From NCBI RefSeq assembly GCF_958979055.1, contig NC_084888.1:30184804-30248803 (forward strand): 64,000 nucleotides of DNA, in the 5' to 3' direction. Source of the DNA: Alnus glutinosa (lineage: Eukaryota > Streptophyta > Magnoliopsida > Fagales > Betulaceae). A model generated the notes under the pieces. It searched no databases and was not told the origin of the DNA. It saw only the letters and a program-made list of their open reading frames with translations. Of this stretch, positions 1-12,269 are shown piece by piece. Both the position numbers and the translations under genes were made by a program. Numbering within the stretch: position 1 is the stretch's first letter; each line of letters opens with the position of its first letter.

Positions 1-194
1 GTCTTGTGTCCCTTAAGCATGTGAGAAACACATGGTTTTTTAATAGCATTGAAAGAGTTGGGGGAAATTCTATTAAAAACGATTAAAAAAACATGTGCTT
101 CTTATATGGTAAAGGACACATGACAATTTTATAGATTGGGATGGAGAAAAGTTCCTCCAACCTAGTTTGAAAGAAAACTCTTTCCAAATGTAAA

Positions 195-830
195 TTGGGA
201 AGGATGAGGAAGGAGACGAGAGACATAGGGATATGGAAGTTGTATGTTTCATATCAAGTTCTTGGTACTCCCTGTTTTATATTGGATAATAAACTAAAAC
301 GGCTGCAACTAGATTTAAAACGTTGGAATAAGGAGGTATTCGGTAATATAGAGGAGAGGAAGAAATCCTTATTGAGGGAGATACAGTCTCTTGATTATTT
401 AGAAGAGGAGAGACCTCTAGTAGAAGAGGAGAAAATCAGGAGGGCTAAGGCGAAAGTAGATTTAGAGAATGTTGCTGTTTTGCAAGAAGTCAATTGGAGG
501 CAGAAATCAAGGGTAAAAGAAGGGATACAACATGAGGTTTTTTCACCATCTTGCCAACTCTCACTGGAGAAATAATTTTATCTCTAGTCTTTGTATAGAT
601 GGCACTACTACCTCGGATCAAGAGGTGATCAATGATACAATCATCCAGTATTACAAGAATCTCTTTAATGAAATAGTTCATTAGCGCCTCAAATTAGATG
701 GGTTGGAGTTTCCCTTATTAGACTGCAGAAGTGGATTGGTTGGGAAGACCGTTTCAAGAGGAGGTTCTTCAGGCGTTGCTTAGCGTGGATGATGACAAAG
801 CGCCGGCCCTGATGTTTGGATCTCTCCTTT
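195..830 (+). mobile_element. L1-type LINE fragment, linker and start of reverse transcriptase region
   Basis: A reading frame at 195-575 encodes the linker that precedes the reverse transcriptase of plant L1-type LINEs (motifs LKRWNKEVFGNIEERKK and NWRQKSR). After a frame change the similarity continues to about 830, through FFHHLANSHWRNNFISSL and ending near DDDKAP, which matches the start of the RT domain. The same order of motifs recurs at about 47.2-47.7 kb in the larger LINE of this window, so both belong to one family. At least one frameshift and an in-frame stop near 683 show it is dead. No poly(A) tail or target duplication was found. Confidence 0.6.
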
Positions 831-1239
831 GCAATATCTATATCACCATAGTTACTAAAAGTACTTCATATGTATATTATGTACTAGTGATATTGTAACC
901 AACAACTGGGGAAAAATGTCAATTCACCATGGAAAACCTTTGTGAACACAACATGAAGTTGGTATGGGTATGCTTAGTGGATACTACATGATAGTCAATT
1001 AATGGAAACTAGATGAATTTGACACCTGGAAATACACAGCTAAATCCATGTCAGATGGATAGTCCTATATACTATATAGTGCGTAGATGTATATATTTGG
1101 CTGTTTATATGCCTATGGGGGCAACATAAAGACCATAATTAATGAAGCAAATGAAAAATATGGCTTCTACCTATCTACAAGTCAAAACATACTTGGCAAT
1201 GTATGTTATTTAGACTCGTATTTGCTTCTCCTCTTCCTC
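831..1239. other. AT-rich stretch, nothing identified
   Basis: No exon, RNA gene or clear repeat was recognised. It separates the LINE fragment from the copia-like remnant and may belong to a large intron of the downstream AAA ATPase gene or to its 5' flank. Confidence 0.3.
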
Positions 1240-1430
1240 TCCTTGGCCAGAGTGGGGGTAGAAGGAAGGTAGAGGCCATTGCAGCTACAAAGGCCACTAA
1301 GGAAATGCTATGGATGAAGAGATTTCTTTGTCAGCTGGGGGTAAGGCAAGATGAGTATGTGGTGTTCTGTGATAGTCAAAGTGCTACAGACTTGAGACTG
1401 CTACGTCAGCATTTTGGGATAAAAATGTGG
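1240..1430 (+). mobile_element. Ty1/copia RNase H remnant (fossil)
   Basis: A short stretch translates to a sequence typical of the copia RNase H domain: an alanine/threonine-rich segment, then KEMLWMKRFLCQLG, then VFCDSQSAT. Only this part is recognisable; no LTR or other domain is seen nearby. It is an old, broken fragment. Confidence 0.5.
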
Positions 1431-1440
1431 TTTCTAGCAT

Positions 1441-2331
1441 TATTCTAATAATTTTAGGTAATGCTAGTATTGTTATAGTCAAAAGTTGTAGCATCCAAGA
1501 GTAGAGTTAGAAAGGGCAAGCCTTTGGTTGAAACAAGTTTTTCACCATTGGTCATGAATGAGACTACTAGATTTTGCTGTTGCCTTTTGGTTTGACTAGC
1601 ATCAACGTAGGCATGAATAATGGGGTTTGTGTATTATAGCTTACTAGTATTTATTTTGAGCATGTAAAGATGGTATAGAAGTCAACTGTTCCTAGAAAAG
1701 TGCCATTTATTTCACAATATGCCTGACTAGATCTTGATGATATTCGCCTCATTTGTTGAGGGCAGGTTGTACTAAGTAGCTTTGGTTTACACATGATGAA
1801 CCAAGATACATTGCCCTCTGACCACTGCTTTATGGGGCCTTTTTGCTGCTTTTAGTTTTTTGTACGGATGCTTCCTTCAAGAGCCCTAGCAGTTCTTGAT
1901 TCTTGGCACGCTAAGGCATTGACGTAGAGGAGCAAATGCTTTTGAAGATGATTATTTATATAAAAACTAGAGATATTACTGTAATTACCTTAGGTATGAG
2001 TATAGGAGATAATTTCTTACTTTCGCATTTTTCTCTCCACTTATAAGGTTTTGTTGAGGCCCAGTTTTTTATTACTGGGCTTTTTAGCCTTTTTTGAGGC
2101 CCAGCTATTAGATCTTATTAACCACTTACATCTTTTCCTTATTTGCCCTGTTTTGATTTTGTTTGTCGTCTACACATTATGTTCATACTGAAACGAGTTG
2201 TCTCATCTTAGAGTACACAAAAAAGTGCATTGGGCAAGCATAGCTCTTGTGATTGTGCATTGTTGTTAGTGTCCCTTTTACTGCATTGCACTATGATACA
2301 CATGATAATTTGCTTCTCACTATTTTGACAG
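1441..2331. other. probable intron or flank of the AAA ATPase gene
   Basis: No coding similarity was recognised. A GGCCCAG motif recurs around 2055-2105 and can form a small hairpin. The upstream exons of the AAA ATPase (Walker A and B) are not visible anywhere in 1-2331, so they lie outside the window or the gene is broken here. Confidence 0.3.
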
Positions 2332-3647
2332 GTGGAGATCTAGAAAGACTTGCAAGAGAGACAGAGGGTAAGATAACTGTCCATATTATAGCTTTTCTGC
2401 TTTTGACTTGTTGAATTGGCAAAACGACTAATTGGTGGCTCTGTCCAAGAGAGGCAAAAGGAAAGAATTGCAGTGCCTTTTTGGGTGTACATGACTTGTT
2501 GAATTGGCAAAATGACTCGCATTTTTTTTTCTTTGGCAAACGAATTTGGCTAAAACTGAGCCATTTGGTGTCTCGAAACCTTGGAGCTCTGTGTTTATAA
2601 TGGCTGCCGGTTTGCAGCCAATGTACTTCTAAGAGACTTGTGGCAGAACTGAATCTTAAACAACTTTTTCTTTTCTTTTTTCTACTGGTCCAATTAAACT
2701 TATGAATCGTTATTCGTGATGTGCAGGGTATTCTGGAAGCGATCTACAAGCCTTGTGTGAAGAAGCTGCAATGATGCCAATCAGAGAACTAGGTGCAAAC
2801 ATTCTTACAGTTGAGGCAAATCAGGTAATCTAGCTAGAAAATGGTTGTAACCCTATTTGTGATCTGGTAACCGACTCTTATATGATTTTAATTCTGCGAA
2901 AATTAGTTGCTGGGGAGTGTTTTAGTAAATTAGAAAGTAGATTTCTACAGTTGCCAATTTAGCTTAAATATTGTGTCAGACTTTATATAATGCAAGGTTT
3001 TACTGATGTTGTGGTTCATCCGGAATCTCCTAAATTCTAGTTTCCGTGCAAAGAATCTCAGCAGAAACTGCATTGGTAAATGAAAATGTGAAATTTTTGG
3101 GTTTCAAAATCCTCCCTCTATATTGTGTTTGAAACTGATTCCTTGTTGGGAAATGATTAGGGGACACGTCATCTAGTAATCAGTCCTATAGGTTACACAT
3201 GCACAAATATGTTGGTGGGTGGAGTATGCAGACATTTGTATGATATATGCCAAACTATTGAGGATACATTTCGAATATGGGACATCCATCAACCCTTTTA
3301 TTTGTCCAAACTGCACAATTAAAGCGGAATTTTTTTGTCCAGCAACCCTTTCAAGTTAGCCTCTTTTTTTTTTTCGAATTTTTCAAAGTTAGCCTTATAA
3401 TTGTTATGCATCTAAGTGATTAGATGTAGTTGATTTTGACCTTGCAATTTGACTAATAAATATTGGGATTTGTAGGTTTTCTTTAGAAATCATGTCAAAT
3501 GTTTTGATGTGAACTAATTTGTTTTATCAGGTACGGCCACTAAGATATGAAGATTTTCGGAAGGCGATGGCAGTAATTAGACCGAGCTTAAACAAAAGCA
3601 AGTGGGAAGAGCTTGAACAGTGGAACCAAGAGTACGGCTCTAATTGA
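2332..3647 (+). CDS. spastin-like AAA ATPase, last three exons (partial)
   Basis: Three exons are read: 2332-2367, 2727-2824 and 3531-3647 (stop 3645-3647), with GT/AG borders and compatible phases. Together they give the C-terminal end of a meiotic-clade AAA ATPase (katanin/spastin/fidgetin group): the segment after the ATPase core with GYSGSDLQALCEEAAM and PIREL, then VRPLRYEDF and the final helix ending EQWNQEYGSN. The match to the plant spastin homologue (Arabidopsis AT2G45500 type) is better than to FIGL1 or katanin, judged from memory of those termini. These enzymes use ATP to sever microtubules or remodel cytoskeleton. The Walker motifs lie upstream and are not seen, so the copy could also be 5'-truncated; its position next to AUR3 supports a real gene. 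An AATAAA lies at 3799-3804. Confidence 0.75.
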
Positions 3648-4939
3648 ATTCCTATCACAACATACAAAGATTTTAACGATTCAAAGTCGCTTGATGTATT
3701 CTTCTGCAGATAAGTTATTTGTTGTAAAGGTGCAGTTTTCTTAAATTGGAACCCTCTGTAAATGCGTATGCTGTGTAATGACACTGATTTCAAAGGAAAA
3801 TAAATGTTTCTATCATTTAAACTTTGTTTAATCCCTCTAAACTTTTATCATATTTGCAATTATTTCCTTAAATTTTAAAAACTTTCAATTTAGTGTATTC
3901 ATCTTTCAAGTTTTTTTAATTTTCTCTATTAGGATTTTCTGTTAAATCCTAACGGATGGGTGTCAAAATTTTCAAAATACCCTTCATTTGTTTAGAAAAA
4001 AGAAAAAGATTACAAGTATTTAGGCGTTGTCAAGATTTATGGAATTTGTAAAAATATTCGCACTTAAATCTTTGAATATATATATGTTATGTTTAATATT
4101 TTTTATTAAATTAGTGTTTAAGGGCATTTTTGTCTTTAAACAAAATTTAACGTCCAAAAATGAAATATTTCGTCTGATTTAACGAGATTTCTTAACGGAA
4201 TGAAGGTAACGGTATGAAAATAGTAACTATATGCTCTCTTTTGATCGAAGTGTCAGTTCGCGGTGGCATGTTAACAATGGCCGGTAGTTAACGTAGGAAA
4301 ATGTATTTACCAAAAAAAAAAAAAAGAGAGAGAAGAAGAGCATTAGTCGACTTACCTGGACCCAAGTCTTTGTATCTTCAATGGAAGAGGGTTAGAGGGA
4401 CGTGAAATGTCTCATACATAAAATTAACATTTGAACCTAGTCCATACTCTGCTCTATTGCTATAGTGGGGAGCACAACCATTGAGAATGTATGAGTTAGA
4501 ACACTGCAGTTTTGTAGATTAAACGTGCGATTTTAAATTAAATTGTAAAAAATATACAGTTTGAAAGTGCATTTTTAAAAATCATGCGTAAAAAAATATG
4601 CACTTTTAAATCTCAATAAGAGAATGCGTTTTTAAAAATGCAACAATTTAAAAAAGGAACTGCGTGCAAAGTGGGCCAAACGTACTTTCAACCAGTCTAG
4701 CTTGAATTTTAGGATATGTGCCTTAGGGTTGGGTTTCAAGGTCCAAGAAGGCTGGCCCAGCACGCTGCGTTTTGCACCAAAATTCAAATTCCCGTGAAGC
4801 TATTTCTTTTTTTTCTTTTTTTTTGTAAATCCCCCAAGCTTTCAAACCCCGAAAGTTCCCTCTCAATCTCTTCTCCCCGAATTCCCCAATTCTCTCTCGA
4901 ATTTCAACATATTCCCAAAATCCGAACAAACCAAAACGA
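3648..4939. other. intergenic region, 3' flank and AUR3-type promoter
   Basis: AT-rich, without coding similarity. AACGG cores occur near 3950, 4195 and 4208; AACGG is the core of the mitosis-specific activator element bound by three-repeat MYB factors, which would suit an Aurora kinase, but the matches are partial. The stretch at about 4505-4650 resembles the GCGATTT-rich foldback repeats at 16420 and 39775. The pyrimidine-rich 5' leader begins near 4800. Confidence 0.35.
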
Positions 4940-7469
4940 ATGAATTCTGAAACCAAACGCCGAGAAGCGAATCCGAAGAAGCAATGGTCCATGCAAGACT
5001 TCGAGATCGGAAAACCCCTCGGAAAGGGAAAATTTGGCCGAGTCTATCTCGCCAGAGAAGCCAAGGTAATTCGATTCAGATTTCCAAGTTGTGATTTCCT
5101 AGTTGCCTTCTTGAATTTGATCTGACTTGATTTTTTGTGATGTATATGTTTTGAAGAGCAAATACATAGTGGCGTTGAAGGTGATATTCAAGGAGCAAAT
5201 AGAGAAGTACAGAATCCAACACCAGCTGAGGAGGGAGATGGAGATCCAGACCAACCTTCGGCACCCGAATATACTCCGACTCTACGGGTGGTTCCACGAC
5301 GCTGAACGCATTTTCTTAATACTCGAATATGCTCATGGCGGCGAGCTTTATGGCAAGCTCAGGAAAACCGGCCATCTCTCTGAGAACCAAGCCGCCACTG
5401 TATTCCTCTCTCTCTCTCGCTCGCTCTGTGTGTGTCTGTCTGTGCACACTTACTTTCTTGTGTGTTTGATTTTAAGAAGAATTAGGTTTCAAGGTCACTG
5501 AATGTGGCTGGCTTCAACCATATGCATTATGCTTTCTGGGCATGAGAATGAGTGTTTCTTATATTGCTGTCTTTAGTTATAAGGAACTTTTCGTTTTTAA
5601 TGCTTTGTTTCTCGTGCAATTTAGTACACATTAACTTTTGGGTTTTCAGTTATATCATTTGGGAAAGATCCTTATGCATGTGTCCCTTGTGAATTTTAGT
5701 ACATTTTGAGCCTCACGCAAGCATTGGCCTATTGTCATGAGAAGGATGTGATTCATAGGGACATCAAGCCAGAAAATCTGTTGCTTGATCATGAGGTATG
5801 CCACAACTCCTTATAGCACTTTTTCTTTCTTTGTTTTTTACCTAGGAACCTTTCCTTTTCCAAGATTTGTGTTGACGATATAAATGGGTGTTTTGCTAGT
5901 GGATTAGAACTGATGTTCGGCGTCAGAGAGGTTATTTTAGAATTAGTATGAACTTTGGCTATTGATAGGTGACCTTACAGGAAAAATCTTTGCTGGCTTG
6001 AATTTGTATTAGTCATACTTGACAAGTTTACCCCAAATTCTCAGCAGTCAATTCAAGTGTTTTATCTGTTTGATTGCTCAAAAGAAATAGCCAAATTTCA
6101 ATGATTCTAAATCCTTATAAAATGGTTAAAGTATTTCTATGTGGACTTTTAACTATATTTAGGCATGTGTATGCTATATGGTTTAGCATACACTTCAGCC
6201 TAAAGCTGCTATTTATATACTTATCCCAAAAAAAAAAAAAAAAAAAAATGCTACTTCTTTACACAATAAGTAATTATAGGAGTTCCTTATGTGTCATTCC
6301 AAAAACGAGGTGTCTTTTAAAATTACTATTTGATCAAAATTTAATAGTGATCGATCATAACTCCAATAGTGATTTTAAAAGCCACTTCATTTTTAGAGGA
6401 ATACAAGAAGGACTTCTAGCATTATTCTTAATCTCTTATGCAATAAATACAGCTAAACTATAGACTATTTGGATATAACTTTGTCATGCACAATTCAAAG
6501 CGGAAATTGATTTTTCCATTCAAAGCAATTTACGTAAGGGCGAGTTTGGTATTTGGATATTATTTGCAGAAATGGTCTGGCCAATCATGAATGCGATTGA
6601 GGTTGGACGCACTTGAGCTTATGAACAGAACAATGTTTTTAGCTCTCTCTCTCTCTCTTCTTTATTGTCAGTTTCCTTTTCGTAGTTGAATAACAGTTTC
6701 CAGAGAATCCTCAGGAGCTGGCGCTCAACTTCAAGATGCATTGCTATTGATTAGCTTCCAACTCAACTCCACTAAGTTTTAATCCTAATTGAATTGGTGT
6801 TAGCTTGTTGACCAACTTCCGAAGTACAAAACATATTACAGATGTTTCGTTTAATGTAGTTAAATTATATCTGTAGGGTCGACTAAAAATTGCAGACTTT
6901 GGATGGTCTGTACAGTCAAGAAGCAAGAGACACACAATGTGTGGAACTTTGGATTATTTAGCACCAGAAATGGTGGAGAACAAAGCTCATGACTACGCAG
7001 TTGATAACTGGACTTTGGGTATCCTTTGTTACGAGTTCCTTTATGGTGTCCCTCCATTTGAGGCTGAGAGTCAAAGCGATACCTTTAGAAGGTAAGGTAC
7101 GGATAATTGTTTTACTGTGTTTAGTGTGGATGCAATTTTTATCATGCACTGTGTTATATGTAGGTAGTTAATTTTGTTTGGCTGTACCAGGATAATGAAG
7201 GTTGACCTGAGCTTCCCTTCTACTCCTTGTGTTTCTGCAGAAGCCAAAGATCTCATTCTTCGGGTAAGTTTGTTAATGATTGTTTTATGTTGATATCTGG
7301 GTGTAAACTAATGCTGTCAGTTAATAGGTTTAGTTGCCTTTCTGAATACATAATGTGAAAATATGTGCAGCTTCTAGTGAAGGACTCCTCAAAAAGGCTC
7401 TCTCTTCAGAAGATCATGGAGCATCCTTGGATAGTCAAAAATGCAGATCATATGGGTATTTGCAAATAA
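4940..7469 (+). CDS. AUR3: Aurora kinase, plant AUR3 type
   Basis: Six exons: 4940-5065, 5157-5399, 5700-5795, 6877-7091, 7191-7263 and 7371-7469, all with GT/AG borders, giving 283 residues (Arabidopsis AUR3 is about 288). The glycine loop GKGKFG is at 28-33, the ATP-binding lysine in VALKVIF at 50, HRDIKPEN at 142-149, DFG at 162-164, and the Aurora activation loop [14 protein letters not shown] has its activating threonine at 175. The short N-terminus and the [11 protein letters not shown] stretch favour AUR3 over AUR1/2. The enzyme phosphorylates serine or threonine on histone H3 and centromere proteins during mitosis. The start is the first ATG of the long exon and gives the expected N-terminal length. 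No damage is visible. The gene sits 1.3 kb downstream of the spastin-like gene in the same orientation and about 1.8 kb from the convergent GRF9 gene. Confidence 0.95.
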
Positions 7470-8313
7470 GTAGGATTTGAAACTTCTGATCTGATTCTGC
7501 CATGGCTTTGAAGAATTCACAGGGTTGATTTGTGCTTCCAATGGTGTAATTTTTTGGTGAAATGAAGCAACTTCCAGAGTTCATCATTGTTACCTCCAAT
7601 ATCTCTTCATATTTTGCTCTACTCGTTGACTGAGAAGCTTTGGTTTGCAAAACCAAGCTCAAGTATCATGTACTATACCGTCTGTAGATGAGAATATATT
7701 CCCCGTCTTTTTTATGGTATCACAACCACATATTTAAACATTGGAAATTAGATTACTGGATTGTTTAAATGCATTGCCTACATGAGTTATTGGATCTATT
7801 TAATCTATTTATCCAAATTGTAAAGATGAATTGCCAATGCCAGTTTATTTTGATTGTTGTAACGGTTCTGTGTTCCAAATTGTTTTTATTGGTCTACAAT
7901 AGAGTTGCAACTTAACTTTGATTGTTGCAAAGGTGGATTATACATGTTATTTGTCATCTAGACTTGCACCTATTTAGTATATAACTCAGGTATTTCTTCT
8001 CTAATGATGCTGTCCGACAACTGAAAGAGGTCAAGAGTTGTCATATTTTTATGTAAATTTAGACCACTCAACCTCCATCCCTCACATATAATAAATTGAA
8101 TCGGAGGGGAAAAAAAAAAAAACTTTGGCTTTCAAAAATCTCGTTGTACTAAATTCAAGTCCTTTCTTTGGATTCACGGAGCCCCTCTCAACTGCTGTAG
8201 ATCAAAATTAGCACCCTCCTATCCTTCCAATGTGGTTAGATACATCCTCGCAGCAAGGAAATTTGACTCGGGGGCCCAATTATAGTAATAATCAACCGCC
8301 GGAATTAGCAGGA
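7470..8313. other. AUR3 3' region and spacer before the tRNA gene
   Basis: The AUR3 3' UTR is expected in the first few hundred bases. The rest is AT-rich with no recognisable gene. Confidence 0.4.
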
Positions 8314-8387
8314 GGTGTCGTGGTGTAGTTGGTTATCACGTCAGTCTAACACACTGAAGGTCTCCGGTTCGAACCCGGGCGACGCCA
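8314..8387 (+). tRNA. tRNA-Val (anticodon AAC)
   Basis: A complete 74-nt cloverleaf without intron. The acceptor stem pairs 8314-8320 with 8380-8386, with one G-U pair, and the discriminator base is A8387. The anticodon stem is 8341-8345/8353-8357 and the anticodon AAC is at 8348-8350. The B box is GGTTCGAACCC. A T run (8388-8391) follows directly and can end RNA polymerase III transcription. It lies between AUR3 and GRF9 and looks functional. Confidence 0.95.
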
Positions 8388-8491
8388 TTTTGTTTTCTTA
8401 TAAGTTCCATGCTTTTTGTTTGCTCATCTCATGCGCACGAGTTATGGTTCCCAGTTTAAACAGACAAAAGGAAACTTCTACCTTCCTTACA

Positions 8492-8499
<8 letters not shown>

Positions 8500-8525
<26 letters not shown>

Positions 8526-8900
8526 AACCCAATACGAAGAAAATTGGGTAAGAAAAAATAATGGCACTATAAAGCAATTGGAAGAGGACAGTAATGCTTA
8601 TACACTCATCCATCTTCCGCTCTTACAATTGTTGGCTAGAAAAGAACCCGTGGTACTTCTAAACTCATTTATCTCACACTCCTTGGCCAATATGAGACGA
8701 CTCAGACGAGCCCTCTTATTTTTTTTGGTCTTTCTTCTTTTTTCTACGCAATACCAAGAGAATTGGGCAAGGAAAAAAAATGGCACTACGAAACTGAATA
8801 TGAGAGAATTGTTTATAAGCGAAACCCACAAAGATGCCCTATCCTGACTGGAAGAGGATCAGTAGTACTTGTAAACTCATCCATCTTCCGCTCTTTGGCG
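8500..8900. repeat. degenerate direct repeats
   Basis: Two blocks recur. Block A, built around AAATTGGGTAAG and AATGGCACTA, is seen near 8524-8577 and 8743-8795. Block B, built around GGAAGAGGA and CTCATCCATCTTCCGCTCTT, is seen near 8580-8625 and 8851-8897, with a weaker copy near 8648-8688. The unit is about 220-270 bp and the copies are diverged. Long open frames across it come from T-runs and are not considered genes. Confidence 0.6.
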
Positions 8901-9310
8901 GATGTGTAACAAGCCCATTTTTTTTTATTTGTCATTATCATATTCTAGCAATTCTCCAGTCAGTCCTAAAATTTGGACTTCAGAAGTGCCATCCATTCCA
9001 CCAAGGTCGAATTTTGAGGATGAGACTTCTATAGTTTCTCTCACTCCCATTGGTCTATCTGAGCCAAAAAAAATAAAGTGATTAAAAAAAAAGGCATTCA
9101 TTTAACAAAAGGCTTCTAGATAGTTACAAGATACAAAACATGAAGCTCAGTGGTTATATATCCCCCTTAAAACAACACAAATAACATTACTGTTTCCTCT
9201 GTTTGCAACAACGCCTCAAAACTGGTCTCTCTAAGAGCTGGCAATGGTACAAAAGCACTTAGAAGATTAGAAGGCTGGTCTTTCTAGATAAGCGTCTTAT
9301 GCAGAAAAAC
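8901..9310. other. GRF9-side spacer and 3' UTR
   Basis: AT-rich. The 3' UTR of the minus-strand GRF9 gene should lie here. Nothing else was seen. Confidence 0.35.
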
Positions 9311-12269
9311 CTAACCATATTCATTGGCAGTGATGCTGGTGTCCGTAATTGTAGTATCACTGCTACTGCTGGTAGTACTTTTTTCATTATGTCTCAGTGG
9401 AGGACTTGCTTGGATTGAGATGGAAAGATCTGTGTTCGGGATTGCATGATCTGCTTTGTTAGGTATGCTTGAAGAGAAAGATGGCGAAGCTCTATGACTT
9501 GCAGCAGTGGAAGCAGTAGGTACAGGAATTGTTTGGGAGGCCGCCGCATGCTTTTTGGCACCTCTGTGCATGTGTTGCATGCAATACTTCTTATCAGGAA
9601 CAACATCCCTGCTACACCGCCACTTCTTCCCATCTGTTCTTCTACACCTCCCTGGTTCAAGTTCAATGCTATTTCGATTTCCAAAGCATGAACTGTTGCA
9701 ACCTTGAACTGAAAATAATAGTAAACAAGCAAATCCACCTTATTTTCGCCACTCAAAAAGAGAACATGTAGTGAACTAATGATCTGTCAATAAATTTCAG
9801 TAAGGCATGATGAGGTTGAATAAACAAAACCCTACTAAAAGCAATCAATTTTATCACATCATGCCTAGATAGTTTATGACAGATAATCCTGTTCTAACTT
9901 TAAAATGACACAACATTTATCAAAAGCAAGAGACAAAGTCCTAAAAAACACCAGACACAAAAATTCTACTAATGAGCTATTTGATCAAATTGATTTTACC
10001 TCAACTTACACCTCAAATTGCTAATAGCAGTTGATGGTTAGAAATTTTGGGAATAAAAGCATCAAAGTTTTATAACCAATGAACTAAAAGAATTCAATGA
10101 GAGTCTGACATCAACAAAAGCGACTGCATAAAGACCAAATCACAATTACCTAAGAACCTTTATGAGAAAGCATTTTTATAAACATATAGAAAAAAAAAAT
10201 TAAAAAAATCTAGAATAACAAACTAAAAGGACATACTTAAAGATAACACAACCTACATGGGAAGGTTAACGGCCTCACTCCAAATGGTTCTGAGGGCCAA
10301 TGGAGGAGCCCATCTATTTGTACCACCAAACAATATCAAGAAAGCATTCCCTTTGTACGGTAGGAAAAAAAAAAAAAAAAAAAAAAAGAAGCCTTCTAAG
10401 GTCTCAATAATGCCATCAAATATAGTTTATTTTTCAGATGAGAAGGGGCTTTAGTTTTACTAATATTACCTTGAAGAACACTCTTTGGTGAGAAGCCCAG
10501 TCCAGGAGATATACCAAAACTTATGTTGTTAACCCTGTTGTTGCTGCTTTTCATGGTAGTATGGTAACTGACAGAGTTGCCACTCATATCCTTTCTCTCA
10601 GTAGTCTGGTCAATTTTTCTGTTGGCATTGGCCGTGAGGGTGGGTGCAGTGGCAGGGGTAGTGGTGATCCTCATGGAAGCGGTGGCAGGCAGGGTGGGAG
10701 CAGTGGTAGGGGTAGTGGTGATCCTCATGGTTGTGGCGGCAGGTAGGGCGGTCGTGGTTGCTGCAATTGCAGGGATGTGGGTTCTGGTGGTAATAGCGTC
10801 ATAACAAGCATTTTTCTTGCTTCCAGTATTGCTAATGGATATGGTGGTGGTGGAGGTGTTATGGTTGGAACCATTATTACTGTAAGATGGGGTCATGAGT
10901 CGAAGTCCTACAGCAGCTGAATTGCCACAATTCGCGTTTAACTCCCCTAATTTGTCATTCAACTTGTCAGATGGCATTGCATCTGAAGTAATTGAAATTT
11001 CAACAGCTTCCACAGGCTTTCTTGAACGCTGACGGCCTCTGTGCATATGCCGCTCACAGTATTTCTGGTCCGGAACCACATTCTTACTACACCTCCACTT
11101 CTTCCCATCAGTTCTTCTACACCTTCCCGGTTCGGGATCCATCATGGTCCTATAGTCAAACCCCTGAGGACTAAAATAACCTATAACTGAACACAACCAA
11201 CAAAAGAAACGAAAGCCAGATCATAATCTTCAACTGAAACATTCAAAATCATCGCAATATGAAATTAATGAAAACCCATCTTAAAACTCATGTCTAGTAA
11301 ACATAAACCAATTTCAAATGACAAACATAAATTCATCTCAAACATCATGTCTCTCAAGTAAGCTGACACAAACCCATTTCAAATTTCAAGTTGAGCCACA
11401 CGACTGATACCATTTCAGATAAACAAAACCCATGCAGAATTTTTAAAACAAATATTCTCATCAGGACGAAGAGAAAACTAATCTGATATGATTCCCGTCT
11501 CAAAGTACAAGCCTAATAAACACACTCCATCTAAGAAAACAAAACTAAAATCAGCATCCTATGGAAAATCCAACAAAAGAAGCCCGGTTGATCTGATTAA
11601 TATAATCCCATATCAAATCTCACGTCTTATAAGCTTAAACCCATCCCAAATACACGCGCGCATACACACACACATGCATGTACAAAATCGTATTAAAATT
11701 TCACTTACAAATCTACTGAAACAAGGTGAAATAAGTAACTTTCTTCATAAAATCATTAACTTCTAGTCCCTAATACAACTAGGCCCACCTCGTGACAGAA
11801 AAAACCCAGTTCAATTCCAATTCCTAAAATTAGTTTACACCAATTTTTTTGTTTTTAACCAAACGTTATACAGTATAAATAGACCAAATTAAAACCCTTT
11901 TTACCAAAAAAATAAGCTAAGAACCATTTGAACCGTAGAAAAGGAAGACTTACAGCTAGGGTAAAGCTCATAAATAGCAGGGCCGAAACAGCTAGCCACG
12001 CTCCTCCAAATGGGAATGAGGAGGTGAAGAGGAACAGGAAGACCAGCCTCTAAATGCTTGTAGATGAGGGCCTGTCCTTGAAGCTCATGCGACTGAGCTG
12101 GTGTCAACGACGCAGGCTTTCCGTGCTCACTCACGGGGTTTTGTGCAGTAGGAGCAGAGTAAGCACCAATCCCAAGACCCAGCTTGATCCACGGTGGCTG
12201 TGCTTCCTTCCCCACCCTACCCTTCCTCTTCTCTTCAACCCCCACGCTCGATTCCTCCTCGTCAGACAT
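9311..12269 (-). CDS. GRF9: growth-regulating factor, GRF9 type with two WRC domains
   Basis: Read on the minus strand as 11954-12269, 10470-11186 and 9311-9708; GT/AG borders and phases agree and give 476 residues. Residues about 55-90 form the QLQ domain (binds GIF co-activators; core [15 protein letters not shown]). Residues about 122-165 form a first WRC zinc finger (C3[16 protein letters not shown], then [10 protein letters not shown]), and about 362-405 a second one. Two WRC domains plus the tail DTTITDTSI are characteristic of GRF9. GRFs are nuclear transcription factors that promote cell division in leaves and other organs. Between the WRC domains lies a Thr/Ala/Pro-rich linker with an 18-residue tandem repeat. 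The start at 12269 has A at -3; an in-frame ATG at 12308 would add 13 residues. The gene is convergent with AUR3. Confidence 0.92.
10628..10745 (-). repeat. 54-bp tandem repeat coding for the GRF9 linker
   Basis: The linker between the two WRC domains contains [12 protein letters not shown] and [12 protein letters not shown] as consecutive 18-residue units, encoded by near-identical 54-bp repeats with a third partial unit. The two full units differ at only a few bases, so the duplication is recent relative to the gene. Expansion in a linker is unlikely to disturb the zinc fingers. Confidence 0.75.
11008..11028 (-). promoter_or_regulatory. miR396 target site in the GRF9 coding sequence
   Basis: On the minus strand the 21 bases match the canonical miR396 complementary site of GRF mRNAs (core CAAGAAAGCCTGTGG) and encode RSRKPVE just after the first WRC domain, where the site is placed in other GRF genes. 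Cleavage guided by miR396 limits GRF activity in ageing tissue. The corresponding part of the second WRC repeat lacks the site. Confidence 0.9.

Noticed and set aside
2332-3647. FIGL1 or katanin identity for the AAA ATPase
   Set aside because: The final residues and the position next to AUR3 fit the spastin-like gene better; this rests on recalled sequences.
3945-4212. AACGG motifs as mitosis-specific promoter elements of AUR3
   Set aside because: The cores match but the flanking positions of the consensus do not, and they lie 0.7-1 kb upstream; kept only as a remark.
8416-8847. 143-codon frame downstream of the tRNA gene
   Set aside because: It runs through T-runs and degenerate direct repeats and encodes Phe-rich low complexity.
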